Below the pieces are notes generated by a model. It saw only the letters and a list, made by a program, of their open reading frames with translations. It searched no databases and was not told where the DNA came from. A stretch of DNA of 64,000 bases, from NCBI RefSeq assembly GCF_001113365.1, contig NZ_CKYA01000002.1, forward strand, positions 111,311 to 175,310, written 5' to 3'. This DNA comes from Streptococcus pneumoniae (lineage in GTDB: Bacteria; Bacillota; Bacilli; Lactobacillales; Streptococcaceae). Both the position numbers and the translations under genes were made by a program. This document shows, in pieces, positions 1 through 7,764 of the stretch. Every line of letters begins with the position of its first letter. Positions within the stretch are counted from its first letter, which is position 1.

Positions 1-93
1 TTAGTAGTTGGTATATTTGGTCCTTATATGGATGATTTAATTAGAAAAATATTTTCAAAATCTCCCAAAAAGGATACAGATAGTACCCCCTAA
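1..93 (+). CDS. C-terminal end of an unidentified protein (cut by window edge)
   Basis: An open frame enters from the left edge and stops at 91-93. The 30 visible residues begin with a hydrophobic stretch (LVVGIFGPYM) and end in a polar, lysine-rich tail (SKSPKKDTDSTP), as in a small membrane protein with a cytoplasmic C-terminus. A strong terminator follows at once, so this is a genuine gene end. Its place before the blp immunity genes suggests another blp-locus protein, but the family cannot be told from 30 residues. Confidence 0.5.
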   Translation, partial: LVVGIFGPYMDDLIRKIFSKSPKKDTDSTP

Positions 94-104
94 AAAATAA
101 ATTT

Positions 105-146
105 CTCCCCTGTATTTGCTAGCTTAATTTACAGGGGAGTTTCTTT
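105..146 (+). terminator. Rho-independent terminator
   Basis: A perfect 10-bp inverted repeat (105-114 CTCCCCTGTA with 130-139 TACAGGGGAG) is followed by a T-rich run. It ends the transcript of the partial gene at the left edge. Confidence 0.85.
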
Positions 147-229
147 AATTTTGTTTCGCCTGTCAAAATGATATGTGATAGCAGGATGAAAAGTCTACAA
201 ACAAGTTGGTATCAATACAATATAAAGAG

Positions 230-258
230 GCAAGTATGTTTTTCATGCTTGCTTTTTA
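230..258 (+). terminator. Second terminator-like hairpin
   Basis: A 9-bp stem with one G-T pair (230-238 GCAAGTATG with 244-252 CATGCTTGC) is followed by five T. No gene is visible between 94 and 229, so this hairpin either backs up the first terminator or is left from a lost gene. The rest of 94-266 shows nothing recognisable. Confidence 0.65.
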
Positions 259-266
259 AATTTTTT

Positions 267-333
267 ACAATTCAAGATGTTTTGATGACCATTCGTGATT
301 TGAGTGATCCAAGGTCAAAATAAGTGCTATACT
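267..333 (+). promoter_or_regulatory. BlpR-type direct repeats and extended -10 promoter
   Basis: Two imperfect repeats (267-276 ACAATTCAAG and 288-297 ACCATTCGTG) start 21 bp apart, on the same helix face, as in ComE/BlpR operators of the LytTR family. An extended -10 (TGC TATACT, hexamer 328-333) lies 31 bp after the second repeat, with no good -35. This fits an activator-dependent promoter for the small genes that follow. The same arrangement recurs at 963-1029. Confidence 0.75.
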
Positions 334-379
334 AATAGTGTAAAGGTTCTAGCTCAATAAACATTTAGGAGGAAATCTT

Positions 380-544
380 ATGAAGAAAAAAATACTTGTC
401 ATTTTCATCTTGTATCTAATCATGTCCATCTTTCTATATCCGCTTAGGGAGAGTGCTTGGTATCAGCTATTTTATACCATAGCCTATGTGATTGCAGTTA
501 TGATCTATTTTGCTATTATTAAAAAGAAAGGAGCAAAGAAATGA
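380..544 (+). CDS. Small membrane protein of the blp region (54 aa)
   Basis: The ATG at 380 follows a clear ribosome site (AGGAGGAAA) and gives 54 codons ending in TGA at 542-544. The protein is a short basic N-terminus (MKKKI), two hydrophobic segments split by a PLRES turn, and a lysine-rich tail (KKKGAKK). The stop overlaps the ATG of the next gene (ATGA), so the pair is translationally coupled. It lies behind a BlpR-type promoter, which suggests bacteriocin immunity or an accessory role. There is no double-glycine leader, so it is probably not itself a bacteriocin. Its function is inferred from context only. Confidence 0.6.
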   Translation: MKKKILVIFILYLIMSIFLYPLRESAWYQLFYTIAYVIAVMIYFAIIKKKGAKK

Positions 545-945
545 AAACTTTTCTTGCTAAAAAACGGAACATCTTTCTTGCGAGACTGTTCCTAGGTCAG
601 TTGCCCTTGCTTGTCTCTACTTATCTATTTCTATCTCGTCAGTTTTTAAATTTTTCCTTAGTTTTCCAATTTCTCTTAGTAGTTATTAACTTGGTTTCTA
701 TTTTGGTCACTGTTTACCTCACTAGGGAAATGAGGATAAGAGAATTTGAAGATGATGATTTGGTTAGTCCTAGAACCAATCAACTCATGTATATCGGCTT
801 GACAGGTTTTATGTCTATTATCTGTTTGTATAGAGGGATCACAGCAGCAGAATCTTACCAACAACTAATCGCTTATATTGGCGCTATTCTCTGCTTGATT
901 ATTATGCTTCTGCTCATGTGGGGTTTGAAATATTATAAAAAGTAG
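541..945 (+). CDS. Four-TM hydrophobic protein, probable blp immunity-type protein
   Basis: This 134-aa protein has about four hydrophobic segments (roughly residues 12-32, 37-58, 80-98 and 103-130). Between the second and third lies a charged loop (REMRIREFEDDDL). It ends in a basic tail (KYYKK). It is coupled to the upstream 54-aa gene by an ATGA overlap and shares its BlpR-type promoter. Size and topology match the small multi-pass immunity proteins found at the end of blp loci. No catalytic motif is visible. A broken copy of its 3' half sits about 540 bp downstream, so this gene or a close paralogue was duplicated and lost. Confidence 0.65.
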   Translation: MKTFLAKKRNIFLARLFLGQLPLLVSTYLFLSRQFLNFSLVFQFLLVVINLVSILVTVYLTREMRIREFEDDDLVSPRTNQLMYIGLTGFMSIICLYRGITAAESYQQLIAYIGAILCLIIMLLLMWGLKYYKK

Positions 946-962
946 GGGCTAATGAAGTTTTT

Positions 963-1029
963 GCAATTCAAGATGTCTCGATGACAATTCAAGATTTGGA
1001 TGAAAAACTTTAACAAATAGTGCTATACT
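963..1029 (+). promoter_or_regulatory. Second BlpR-type operator and promoter
   Basis: Direct repeats 963-972 (GCAATTCAAG) and 984-993 (ACAATTCAAG) are 21 bp apart and closely match each other. An extended -10 (TGC TATACT, hexamer 1024-1029) lies 31 bp after the second repeat, the same geometry as at 267-333. It should make transcription of 1119 onward responsive to the Blp peptide. Confidence 0.8.
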
Positions 1030-1118
1030 GAAATTGTCAAATTTGCAACGGGTGCTGCTACATTCTGTTAAAAATCGCTCTTGATAAGCTGGATTTGTTA
1101 GGAAAGGAGTAAATAATT

Positions 1119-1298
1119 ATGGATAAGAAAAAGATAGTTTCAACTATAATATGTATAGTATTTCTTGTAGTGTCAGTAGATAATTTTTTTAGAGACTTAA
1201 CCCCGTTATTGTTCATTTTAAATATTATTGGCCTAACTTGTTTTTTAGTGTTAATATACACTAACATAAAAGAGATGCTCTTAAATATAAGTAAATGA
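1119..1298 (+). CDS. Small membrane protein of the blp region (59 aa)
   Basis: The ATG at 1119 follows GGAAAGGAG at a good spacing and gives 59 codons ending in TGA at 1296-1298. The product has a charged start (MDKKK), two hydrophobic segments and an amphipathic end (KEMLLNISK). It is the first gene after the second BlpR-type promoter. Its stop codon sits exactly where the duplicated fragment of the 541-945 gene begins, so its 3' end may have been created by that rearrangement. The family was not recognised; an immunity or accessory role is inferred from context. Confidence 0.55.
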   Translation: MDKKKIVSTIICIVFLVVSVDNFFRDLTPLLFILNIIGLTCFLVLIYTNIKEMLLNISK

Positions 1299-1484
1299 TG
1301 ATTTGGTTAGTCCTAGAACCAATCAACTCATGTTCATCGGCTTGACAGGCTTTATGTCTATTATCTGTTTGTATAGAGGTATTTCAGAAACAGAATTCTA
1401 TCAACAACTAATCGCTTATATAGGTGTATTCTCTACTTGTTTATCACGCTTCTGCTCATTTGGGGCTTGAAGTATTAAAAGTAG
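1296..1484 (+). pseudogene. 3' fragment of a paralogue of the 541-945 gene
   Basis: Bases 1296-1484 match about 754-945 closely, including a shared run of about 30 bases after GATGATTTGGTTAG. The copy lacks the first half of the gene and has small indels that break the frame near the end (for example around GGTGTATTCTC and AAGTATTAAAAGTAG). There is no start codon. It is a dead remnant left by duplication and deletion in the immunity region. Confidence 0.85.
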
Positions 1485-1566
1485 CTTTCTATCCTTTTCT
1501 GACAGGATATTTGAGTAGAAGGCTCTATTAAATTGTTAGTGAAATAAATGAATGGAGGTATTTAAT

Positions 1567-1950
1567 ATGAAATACAGATTATTTCTTGTTATTTTCTTGA
1601 GTAGTATGTTGGATATTCTTTTAGGGACATTTTTACAAATCTCTAATGTATCGATAGGTTGGATTGTTCTCTACAGTGGATTATTTGAAGCAGGAATTTT
1701 CCTTCTTGCTAATAAAGGGGTGGCGGTAAAAATCAAGGAAGTAGACATCCAAAACCGCTTTAAATTTATTTTTGGAAAAACGCTATGGTTTCAAATTCTT
1801 TTGCTCCTCTTTTTGGTGGTCAAACTGTATCTTGGTTTGGATGCGAGATTGATTTTATTCTATGGACATATTTTCATTGTCTTTAATACCTTAATGTATC
1901 TATTATCTAGTAGTCAGGTTAGCCTTAAAAAGAACAAATTGTCTTCTTAA
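1567..1950 (+). CDS. blpX: BlpX-like membrane protein of the blp locus
   Basis: The product has 127 aa and about four hydrophobic segments. It begins MKYRLFLVIF and ends in a basic tail (SLKKNKLSS). I start it at ATG 1567, because GGAGGT at 1555-1560 is its ribosome site; an upstream in-frame ATG at 1552 overlaps that site. It precedes a BlpY-type CAAX protein and a BlpZ-like protein, the order blpX-blpY-blpZ-pncP I recall from pneumococcal blp loci, where these genes are regarded as immunity or accessory functions. The assignment rests on order, size and remembered similarity; no motif proves it. Confidence 0.6.
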   Translation: MKYRLFLVIFLSSMLDILLGTFLQISNVSIGWIVLYSGLFEAGIFLLANKGVAVKIKEVDIQNRFKFIFGKTLWFQILLLLFLVVKLYLGLDARLILFYGHIFIVFNTLMYLLSSSQVSLKKNKLSS

Positions 1951-2001
1951 TCTTACAGCAGTAGAGCCTGACAAGGGGATGTCATAGTGGGGAGGATTTC
2001 T

Positions 2002-2691
2002 ATGAAAAAGTATCAACTTCTATTCGAAATAAGTGCAGTCTTCTCTTACTTATTTTTCGTATTTGGTCTTTCTCAGCTGACGCTTATCGTCCAAAATTAT
2101 TGGCAATTTTCTTCCCAGATTGGCAATTTCGTCTGGATTCAAAATATCTTGAGTTTACTATTTAGCGGAGTCATGATTTGGATTCTGGTTAAGACAGGTC
2201 ATGGTTATCTCTTTCACATTCCAAGAAAAAAATGGCTTTGGTATTCGATTTTGACAGTATTAGTGCTAGTGCTCCAGATCTCTTTTAACGTTCAGATAGC
2301 TAAACATGTTCAGTCAACTGCTGAAGGTTGGGCCGTATTGATCGGTTATAGTGGGACCAACTTTGCTGAGCTAGGTATCTATGTAACCCTGTTTTTCCTG
2401 ACTCCACTAATGGAAGAGTTGATTTATAGGGGATTACTTCAACACGCCTTCTTTAAGCATTCGCGATTTGGCCTTGATTTGCTTCTTCCTTCCATTTTGT
2501 TTGCTCTTCCTCATTTTTCAAACTTACCTAGTCTGTTAGATATTTTCGTCTTTGCGACATTTGGCATCATCTTTGCCGGTTTGACCCGCTATACCAAGAG
2601 TATTTATCCATCCTATGCGGTGCATGTGATCAATAATATTGTAGCGACCTTCCCGTTTTTGCTCACTTTTCTACATAGGGTCTTGGGGTAA
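2002..2691 (+). CDS. blpY: BlpY, CPBP/CAAX-family membrane protease-like immunity protein
   Basis: This 229-aa multi-pass protein carries the CPBP (CAAX protease/bacteriocin-processing, Abi) motifs. These are the EEXXXR glutamates and arginine in MEELIYRGLL (about residue 140), a FALPH motif about 35 residues later, and HVINN near the C-terminus. Together they would form the metal site of an intramembrane protease. In blp loci BlpY is linked to immunity and bacteriocin tolerance. The start is ATG 2002, preceded by GGGGAGGA; a GTG at 1987 lies upstream of that site and is unlikely. It sits between blpX and blpZ. Confidence 0.85.
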   Translation: MKKYQLLFEISAVFSYLFFVFGLSQLTLIVQNYWQFSSQIGNFVWIQNILSLLFSGVMIWILVKTGHGYLFHIPRKKWLWYSILTVLVLVLQISFNVQIAKHVQSTAEGWAVLIGYSGTNFAELGIYVTLFFLTPLMEELIYRGLLQHAFFKHSRFGLDLLLPSILFALPHFSNLPSLLDIFVFATFGIIFAGLTRYTKSIYPSYAVHVINNIVATFPFLLTFLHRVLG

Positions 2692-2732
2692 AAAAACAAA
2701 AGGCTTGCTTTTCAGCCATAGAGGAGGTTATC

Positions 2733-2930
2733 ATGTATAAACACTTATTTTTCCTAAATTCCAAAACCTTAGACTGGTTGACACCTTATATTCTAGTCTT
2801 GGCTTCTGACACCATTGCCTTTAACGTTTTTGTGCTAACCTTTGTATCTGCGGCGGTCTTTAATTCCCTAAATTCCATGCTAGCTTTAATGACTATCTTC
2901 TTAGGAGCTGGCTATGTGGTCGGATTTTGA
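2733..2930 (+). CDS. blpZ: BlpZ-like small membrane protein, possibly truncated by a BOX element
   Basis: The product has 65 aa with two hydrophobic stretches (about 15-35 and 40-64). The ATG at 2733 follows a GAGGAGG site. It occupies the blpZ position between blpY and pncP. The frame stops at 2928-2930 in the middle of a hydrophobic run (GAGYVVGF), and a BOX element starts only about five bases later. The normal polar C-terminal tail may therefore have been lost when the BOX arrived. Confidence 0.6.
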   Translation: MYKHLFFLNSKTLDWLTPYILVLASDTIAFNVFVLTFVSAAVFNSLNSMLALMTIFLGAGYVVGF

Positions 2931-2934
2931 CTAC

Positions 2935-3090
2935 TAATACTCAATGAAAATCAAAGAGTAAACTAGTAGGATAGTTACAGATAGCTCAAAACAGTGTTTT
3001 GAGGTTGTAGATGAAACTGACGAAGTCAGTCACATATATAATTCAAGGCGACGTTGACGTGGTTTGAAGAGGTTTTCGAAGAGTATAAAA
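2935..3090 (+). repeat. BOX element (C-B-A as read on the + strand)
   Basis: The element starts ATACTCAATGAAAATCAAAG. One boxB-type unit follows at about 2985-3029, with palindromes CTCAAAACAGTGTTTTGAG and CTGACGAAGTCAG. It ends with the boxA part (GGCGACGTTGACGTGGTTTG through GAAGAGTATAA). BOX elements are small non-autonomous repeats typical of S. pneumoniae and close relatives. Confidence 0.9.
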
Positions 3091-3161
3091 TGGTTTGTTT
3101 TGGAAAGGCTAGAACTAAAGAATGACGCGTAGGAAGTCTGTTTGGTGAGGAGGATAATTTT

Positions 3162-3773
3162 ATGGAGTTTTTTGATAAATTTCATGCCTTGTGCTTTGGA
3201 TTTTTAGTACTAATAATCGTCATTACAGTTCCTTATACGATTAACCATGGGGACTTTTTTCAAAATGAATTTGCATTGATTCTTGTAAGTCTTCTAGTAA
3301 CCTCGCTGAGCGTTGCTTATGCTAGAAAGTTTGATATGATTTCTTTTGGGATGTTAAGCAAGAAAGACCTTTTGCTTTTCATTGCAATCTTTCTTCTAAG
3401 TGTGCTTGAGACGCTGGTTTATATTCATTTCTTCGCTATTTCTTCTGGCGCAGGAGTTCAACACTTGGCGGAAGTCAGCAGAGGAATTTCTCTGTCTTTG
3501 ATTTTGACTTCCTCAGTTTTTGGCCCCATCCAGGAGGAACTCATTTTCAGAGGACTTCTTCAAGGTGCGGTTTTTGACAATTCTTGGTTAGGGCTTGTGC
3601 TAACTTCCTCTCTCTTTTCTTTCATGCATGGACCTTCTAATGTCCCTTCGTTTATTTTTTATCTACTTGGGGGCTTGTTGCTGGGCTTTGCTTATAAAAA
3701 GAGCCAAAACCTATGGGTTTCTACTCTAGTCCACATGTTTTATAATGCTTGGCCACTCTTATATTATTTATAA
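3162..3773 (+). CDS. pncP: PncP-like CAAX/CPBP membrane protease
   Basis: This 203-aa multi-pass protein has the CPBP motifs QEELIFRGLL (about residue 126), FMHGPSN and HMFYN near the end, which supply the Glu-Glu, His and His/Asn metal-site residues. It closes the blp immunity group and is a second paralogue of the BlpY type. The ATG at 3162 follows GAGGAGG. A terminator lies directly downstream, so it ends the unit. In pneumococcus this position is held by pncP, thought to contribute to bacteriocin immunity. Confidence 0.8.
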   Translation: MEFFDKFHALCFGFLVLIIVITVPYTINHGDFFQNEFALILVSLLVTSLSVAYARKFDMISFGMLSKKDLLLFIAIFLLSVLETLVYIHFFAISSGAGVQHLAEVSRGISLSLILTSSVFGPIQEELIFRGLLQGAVFDNSWLGLVLTSSLFSFMHGPSNVPSFIFYLLGGLLLGFAYKKSQNLWVSTLVHMFYNAWPLLYYL

Positions 3774-3781
3774 AAATCATG

Positions 3782-3819
3782 AAAGGTAAGAAGAAGACGG
3801 TGCTTACCTTTTTCTTTCT
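3782..3819 (+). terminator. Rho-independent terminator after pncP
   Basis: A 9-bp perfect stem (3782-3790 AAAGGTAAG with 3803-3811 CTTACCTTT) is followed by a T-rich run. Confidence 0.85.
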
Positions 3820-3871
3820 ATAATGATACCCAAGCCAATTGAGTTTTCTTTGAGAATCGGGTGTGGAGCGG

Positions 3872-3900
3872 TTGACGAATAGGCCAAAAACTAGTAGAAT
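3872..3900 (+). promoter_or_regulatory. Promoter of ccrZ-trmB
   Basis: The -35 TTGACG (3872-3877) and -10 TAGAAT (3895-3900) are separated by 17 bp, a standard vegetative promoter just upstream of ccrZ. Confidence 0.7.
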
Positions 3901-3929
3901 AGTAAGGAAACTTTATACGGAGGAAAGAA

Positions 3930-4724
3930 ATGGATTTGGGTGATAATGAGCTAACACTGACTCCCATACCTGGGAAAAGTGGCAAGGCTTATATGGGTAG
4001 CTATCCTGATGGGAAGCGCATCTTTGTAAAAATGAACACGTCTCCAATCCTACCTGGTCTAGCTAGAGAACAAATTGCTCCACAATTATTATGGAGTCGC
4101 CGTTTGGCAGATGGACGTGATATGTGTGCTCAAGAATGGTTGACAGGCAAAATATTGACCCCCTATGATATGAATCGTAAGCAAATCGTCAATATCTTAA
4201 CCCGTCTTCATCGCTCACGTCCTTTGATGACACAGTTGAGTCGTTTGGGCTATGCCATGGAAACACCTGTAGATTTACTACAGTCTTGGCAAGAAACGGC
4301 TCCAGATGCTTTGCGTAAAAATCATTTTATCAGTGAAGTGATGGCTGATTTACGTCAGACTATTCCAGGATTTAGAGAGGACTATGCGACCATTGTCCAT
4401 GGAGATGTACGACATAGTAATTGGATTGAGACAGACAGTGGCTTGATTTATTTGGTGGATTGGGATTCGGTTCGCTTGACCGATCGCATGTTTGATGTGG
4501 CCCATATGCTCTGCCATTATATTCCGGAACATCAGTGGAAGGAATGGTTGACCTACTACGGTTACAAGTACAATCAGACGGTATTCAATAAATTGTATTG
4601 GTACGGTCAATTGTCTTACTTGAGCCAGATTTCCAAGTATTATATGAACCAAGATTTAGAAAATGTCAATCGGGAGATCCATGGCTTGCGTCACTTCCGA
4701 GACAAGTATGGAAAGAGAAGATGA
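3930..4724 (+). CDS. ccrZ: CcrZ, kinase-fold cell-cycle regulator (YtmP family)
   Basis: This 264-aa protein has the choline/aminoglycoside kinase fold. The catalytic loop [11 protein letters not shown] carries H157, D159 and N164, and D177 lies in LVDWDSV. These match the residues H157, N164 and D177 that I recall as essential in pneumococcal CcrZ, which binds FtsZ and adjusts DnaA-dependent replication initiation. The nucleotide-binding N-terminal lobe is short, as usual for the family. The stop overlaps the trmB start (ATGA), as in pneumococcus. A thiamine-kinase-like label may appear in databases, but the context supports CcrZ. Confidence 0.9.
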   Translation: MDLGDNELTLTPIPGKSGKAYMGSYPDGKRIFVKMNTSPILPGLAREQIAPQLLWSRRLADGRDMCAQEWLTGKILTPYDMNRKQIVNILTRLHRSRPLMTQLSRLGYAMETPVDLLQSWQETAPDALRKNHFISEVMADLRQTIPGFREDYATIVHGDVRHSNWIETDSGLIYLVDWDSVRLTDRMFDVAHMLCHYIPEHQWKEWLTYYGYKYNQTVFNKLYWYGQLSYLSQISKYYMNQDLENVNREIHGLRHFRDKYGKRR

Positions 4725-5356
4725 GAGTTAGAAATCGTAAAGGGGCGACAGAATTACTAGAGGCAAATCCCCAGTATGTGGTCCTCAATCCCTTAGAAGC
4801 CAAGGGGAAATGGCGGGATTTGTTTGGCAATGATAATCCCATTCATGTGGAAGTTGGAAGTGGAAAGGGTGCCTTTGTTTCAGGTATGGCCAAACAAAAT
4901 CCTGACATCAACTATATCGGGATTGATATTCAAAAGTCTGTTTTGAGCTACGCTTTGGACAAGGTGCTTGAAGTTGGAGTACCGAACATCAAGCTCTTGT
5001 GGGTAGATGGTTCTGACTTGACTGACTACTTTGAAGACGGTGAGATTGATCGCTTGTATCTGAACTTTTCAGATCCATGGCCTAAAAAACGCCATGAAAA
5101 GCGTCGTTTGACCTACAAGACCTTCTTGGATACCTTCAAGCGTATCTTGCCTGAAAATGGAGAAATTCATTTCAAGACGGATAATCGTGGTTTGTTTGAG
5201 TACAGCCTAGTGAGCTTTTCTCAGTATGGCATGAAGCTCAATGGTGTCTGGCTTGATTTGCATGCCAGTGATTTTGAAGGCAATGTCATGACAGAATACG
5301 AGCAAAAATTCTCCAACAAGGGTCAAGTTATCTACCGAGTTGAGGCAGAATTTTAA
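4721..5356 (+). CDS. trmB: tRNA (guanine-46-N7)-methyltransferase
   Basis: This 211-aa SAM-dependent methyltransferase makes m7G46 in the tRNA variable loop. The SAM-binding motif is [10 protein letters not shown] (about residues 43-52), and the family signature [15 protein letters not shown] lies near residue 120. I start it at ATG 4721, overlapping the ccrZ stop. That gives the usual family length and N-terminus (MRVRNRKGA) and couples its translation to ccrZ. The open frame extends farther upstream, but that part lies inside ccrZ. Confidence 0.95.
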   Translation: MRVRNRKGATELLEANPQYVVLNPLEAKGKWRDLFGNDNPIHVEVGSGKGAFVSGMAKQNPDINYIGIDIQKSVLSYALDKVLEVGVPNIKLLWVDGSDLTDYFEDGEIDRLYLNFSDPWPKKRHEKRRLTYKTFLDTFKRILPENGEIHFKTDNRGLFEYSLVSFSQYGMKLNGVWLDLHASDFEGNVMTEYEQKFSNKGQVIYRVEAEF

Positions 5357-5361
5357 GAAAT

Positions 5362-5380
5362 AGCCTGAAATCAGGCTGTA
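5362..5380 (+). terminator. Weak hairpin after trmB
   Basis: A short stem (AGCCTG...CAGGCT, 5362-5377) directly follows trmB. It has no proper T-run, so it may only attenuate. The next promoter begins about 15 bp later. Confidence 0.35.
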
Positions 5381-5393
5381 TAAGTGCTTTTGC

Positions 5394-5422
5394 TTTACAT
5401 AAGCTGGCAAACGTGCTATACT
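5394..5422 (+). promoter_or_regulatory. Promoter of the rimP-nusA-infB operon
   Basis: The -35 TTTACA (5394-5399) and an extended -10 (TGC TATACT, hexamer 5417-5422) are 17 bp apart. The leader (about 5429-5481) contains a GAGGCG...CGCCTC stem (5443-5466) just before the rimP ribosome site, which could influence translation. Confidence 0.75.
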
Positions 5423-5481
5423 AAGAGTAAGAATATGAAAAGTGAGGCGGGGAAAAATCTTCGCCTCTTGCTTATGAGGAG

Positions 5482-5961
5482 GTGGACGCAATCGCAACAA
5501 TCGTAGAATTAGTCAGAGAAGTTGTAGAACCTGTCATAGAAGCTCCTTTCGAACTTGTGGATATCGAGTATGGAAAGATTGGCAGTGACATGATTCTCAG
5601 TATTTTTGTAGATAAACCTGAAGGAATTACCTTGAACGACACGGCAGACTTGACAGAAATGATCAGTCCTGTCCTAGACACCATCAAGCCAGATCCCTTC
5701 CCAGAACAATATTTCCTAGAAATCACCAGTCCAGGCTTGGAACGTCCTTTGAAAACCAAGGATGCTGTCGCTGGAGCGGTTGGGAAATACATCCATGTCG
5801 GGCTCTACCAAGCCATCGATAAGCAAAAGGTCTTTGAAGGAACCTTGGTGGCCTTCGAAGAGGATGAGTTGACCATGGAATATATGGACAAGACGCGTAA
5901 GAAAACTGTCCAAATTCCATACAGTTTAGTATCAAAAGCACGTTTAGCAGTTAAATTATAG
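5482..5961 (+). CDS. rimP: Ribosome maturation factor RimP
   Basis: RimP assists 30S subunit maturation and heads the conserved rimP-nusA-infB operon. The 159 aa match the family length. Family features include [20 protein letters not shown] and the [13 protein letters not shown] signature near residue 80. The start is unusual. GTG 5482 gives the N-terminus MDAIATIV, but it overlaps the ribosome site AGGAGGTG (5477-5484). An ATC at 5491 lies seven bases after GGAGGT, the ideal spacing, and would remove three residues. No other in-frame ATG, GTG or TTG is available nearby. Confidence 0.93.
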   Translation: MDAIATIVELVREVVEPVIEAPFELVDIEYGKIGSDMILSIFVDKPEGITLNDTADLTEMISPVLDTIKPDPFPEQYFLEITSPGLERPLKTKDAVAGAVGKYIHVGLYQAIDKQKVFEGTLVAFEEDELTMEYMDKTRKKTVQIPYSLVSKARLAVKL

Positions 5962-6004
5962 AAAAAGAAAGGATAGCTTTTGAGGATTCAAAAGTGAAGA
6001 AAAC

Positions 6005-7141
6005 ATGAGTAAAGAAATGCTAGAGGCCTTCCGCATTTTGGAAGAAGACAAGGGAATCAAAAAAGAAGACATCATCGACGCAGTAGTAGAGTCGCTTCGT
6101 TCCGCTTATCGCAGACGCTATGGTCAATCAGACAGCGTAGCTATTGACTTCAACGAAAAAACAGGTGACTTTACTGTTTATACTGTCCGTGAAGTGGTTG
6201 ATGAAGTATTTGATAGCCGTTTGGAAATCAGTTTGAAAGATGCTCTTGCCATCAATTCAGCCTATGAACTTGGTGACAAAATCAAGTTTGAAGAAGCACC
6301 TGCTGAGTTTGGTCGTGTAGCAGCCCAATCTGCCAAACAAACCATCATGGAAAAAATGCGCAAGCAAACACGTGCCATCACTTACAATACTTATAAAGAA
6401 CATGAGCAAGAAATCATGTCTGGTACAGTAGAGCGCTTTGACAACCGCTTTATCTATGTCAACCTTGGCAGCATCGAAGCCCAATTGTCAAAACAAGACC
6501 AAATTCCTGGTGAAGTTTTTGCTTCTCATGATCGTATTGAAGTTTATGTCTACAAGGTTGAAGACAACCCTCGCGGTGTCAACGTCTTTGTTAGCCGTAG
6601 CCATCCAGAAATGATCAAACGTTTGATGGAGCAAGAAATTCCAGAAGTTTATGATGGAACTGTTGAAATCATGAGCGTGGCTCGTGAAGCTGGTGACCGT
6701 ACGAAGGTTGCCGTTCGTAGCCATAATCCAAACGTGGATGCTATTGGTACAATCGTTGGACGTGGCGGTGCTAACATCAAGAAAATCACTAGCAAATTCC
6801 ACCCAGCTCGTTACGATGCCAAAAATGACCGTATGGTACCAATCGAAGAAAACATCGACGTTATCGAGTGGGTAGCAGATCCAGCTGAATTTATTTACAA
6901 TGCCATCGCTCCTGCTGAGGTTGACCAAGTTATCTTTGACGAAAACGACAGCAAACGTGCCTTGGTGGTTGTTCCAGATAACAAGCTTTCTCTTGCCATC
7001 GGTCGTCGTGGGCAAAATGTTCGCTTGGCAGCTCACTTGACTGGTTACCGTATCGACATCAAGTCTGCTAGCGAATTTGAAGCCATGGAAGAAGCTGGTT
7101 CGGTAGATTTGGAAGCAGAAAACGATACTGTAGAAGAATAA
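6005..7141 (+). CDS. nusA: Transcription termination/antitermination factor NusA
   Basis: At 378 aa this is the short Gram-positive NusA, without the C-terminal acidic repeats of enteric bacteria. In order it has the RNA-polymerase-binding N-terminal domain (about 1-125), the S1 domain (about 130-200, around SGTVERFDNRFIYVNLG), and KH1 and KH2 (about 230-345), with a GXXG loop in IGRRGQN. The tail is acidic (EAENDTVEE). It modulates pausing and termination and is cotranscribed with rimP and infB. Confidence 0.96.
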   Translation: MSKEMLEAFRILEEDKGIKKEDIIDAVVESLRSAYRRRYGQSDSVAIDFNEKTGDFTVYTVREVVDEVFDSRLEISLKDALAINSAYELGDKIKFEEAPAEFGRVAAQSAKQTIMEKMRKQTRAITYNTYKEHEQEIMSGTVERFDNRFIYVNLGSIEAQLSKQDQIPGEVFASHDRIEVYVYKVEDNPRGVNVFVSRSHPEMIKRLMEQEIPEVYDGTVEIMSVAREAGDRTKVAVRSHNPNVDAIGTIVGRGGANIKKITSKFHPARYDAKNDRMVPIEENIDVIEWVADPAEFIYNAIAPAEVDQVIFDENDSKRALVVVPDNKLSLAIGRRGQNVRLAAHLTGYRIDIKSASEFEAMEEAGSVDLEAENDTVEE

Positions 7142-7162
7142 AAGCTGCTAGAGGAGGGAAAG

Positions 7163-7456
7163 ATGAAAACGAGAAAAATCCCTTTGCGCAAGTCTGTTGT
7201 GTCCAATGAAGTGATTGATAAGCGTGATTTGCTCCGCATTGTCAAAAACAAAGAAGGGCAAGTCTTTATCGATCCGACAGGCAAGGCCAATGGCCGCGGC
7301 GCTTATATCAAACTAGACAATGCAGAAGCCCTAGAGGCAAAAAAGAAGAAGGTCTTTAACCGTAGCTTTGACATGGAAGTGGAAGAAAGCTTTTATGACG
7401 AGTTGATCGCTTATGTGGATCACAAAGTGAAAAGAAGAGAGTTAGGACTTGAATAA
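7163..7456 (+). CDS. rnpM: YlxR/RnpM RNA-binding protein
   Basis: This 97-aa basic protein has the DUF448/YlxR signature: PLRKSVVSNE near the start, DPTGKANGRGAYI at about residues 38-50, and a lysine-rich C-terminus. The Bacillus homologue has been reported to bind RNase P RNA, hence the name RnpM. The ATG at 7163 follows GAGGAGGG. Its end overlaps the start of the L7Ae-family gene by 8 bp. The order nusA-ylxR-ylxQ-infB is highly conserved in Firmicutes. Confidence 0.9.
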   Translation: MKTRKIPLRKSVVSNEVIDKRDLLRIVKNKEGQVFIDPTGKANGRGAYIKLDNAEALEAKKKKVFNRSFDMEVEESFYDELIAYVDHKVKRRELGLE

Positions 7457-7748
7457 GCAAAAGATAAGCAATCTCTTGGGACTTGCTCAGCGAGCAGGGC
7501 GGATCATATCGGGTGAAGAATTGGTGGTCAAGGCCATTCAAGACGGCAAGGCCAAGTTGGTCTTTCTAGCTCATGATGCTGGACCCAATCTGACCAAGAA
7601 GATTCAAGATAAAAGTCATTATTATCAAGTAGAAATTGTAACCGTGTTTTCAACACTGGAATTAAGCATAGCAGTCGGGAAATCGAGAAAGGTTTTGGCT
7701 GTAACAGATGCTGGATTTACAAAGAAAATGAGGTCTCTTATGGAATAG
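7449..7748 (+). CDS. ylxQ: L7Ae-family RNA-binding protein YlxQ
   Basis: This 99-aa protein has the L7Ae/L30e/S12e/Gadd45 fold, with [19 protein letters not shown] near the N-terminus and [17 protein letters not shown] in the centre. Such proteins bind kink-turn RNA. The TTG start at 7449 lies inside the end of rnpM; the ribosome site is weak (AGTTAGGA), so coupling is likely. It sits in the conserved place between rnpM and infB. Its exact role in streptococci is not established. Confidence 0.88.
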   Translation: MNKQKISNLLGLAQRAGRIISGEELVVKAIQDGKAKLVFLAHDAGPNLTKKIQDKSHYYQVEIVTVFSTLELSIAVGKSRKVLAVTDAGFTKKMRSLME

Positions 7749-7764
7749 AAGAGGAGGACATGAT

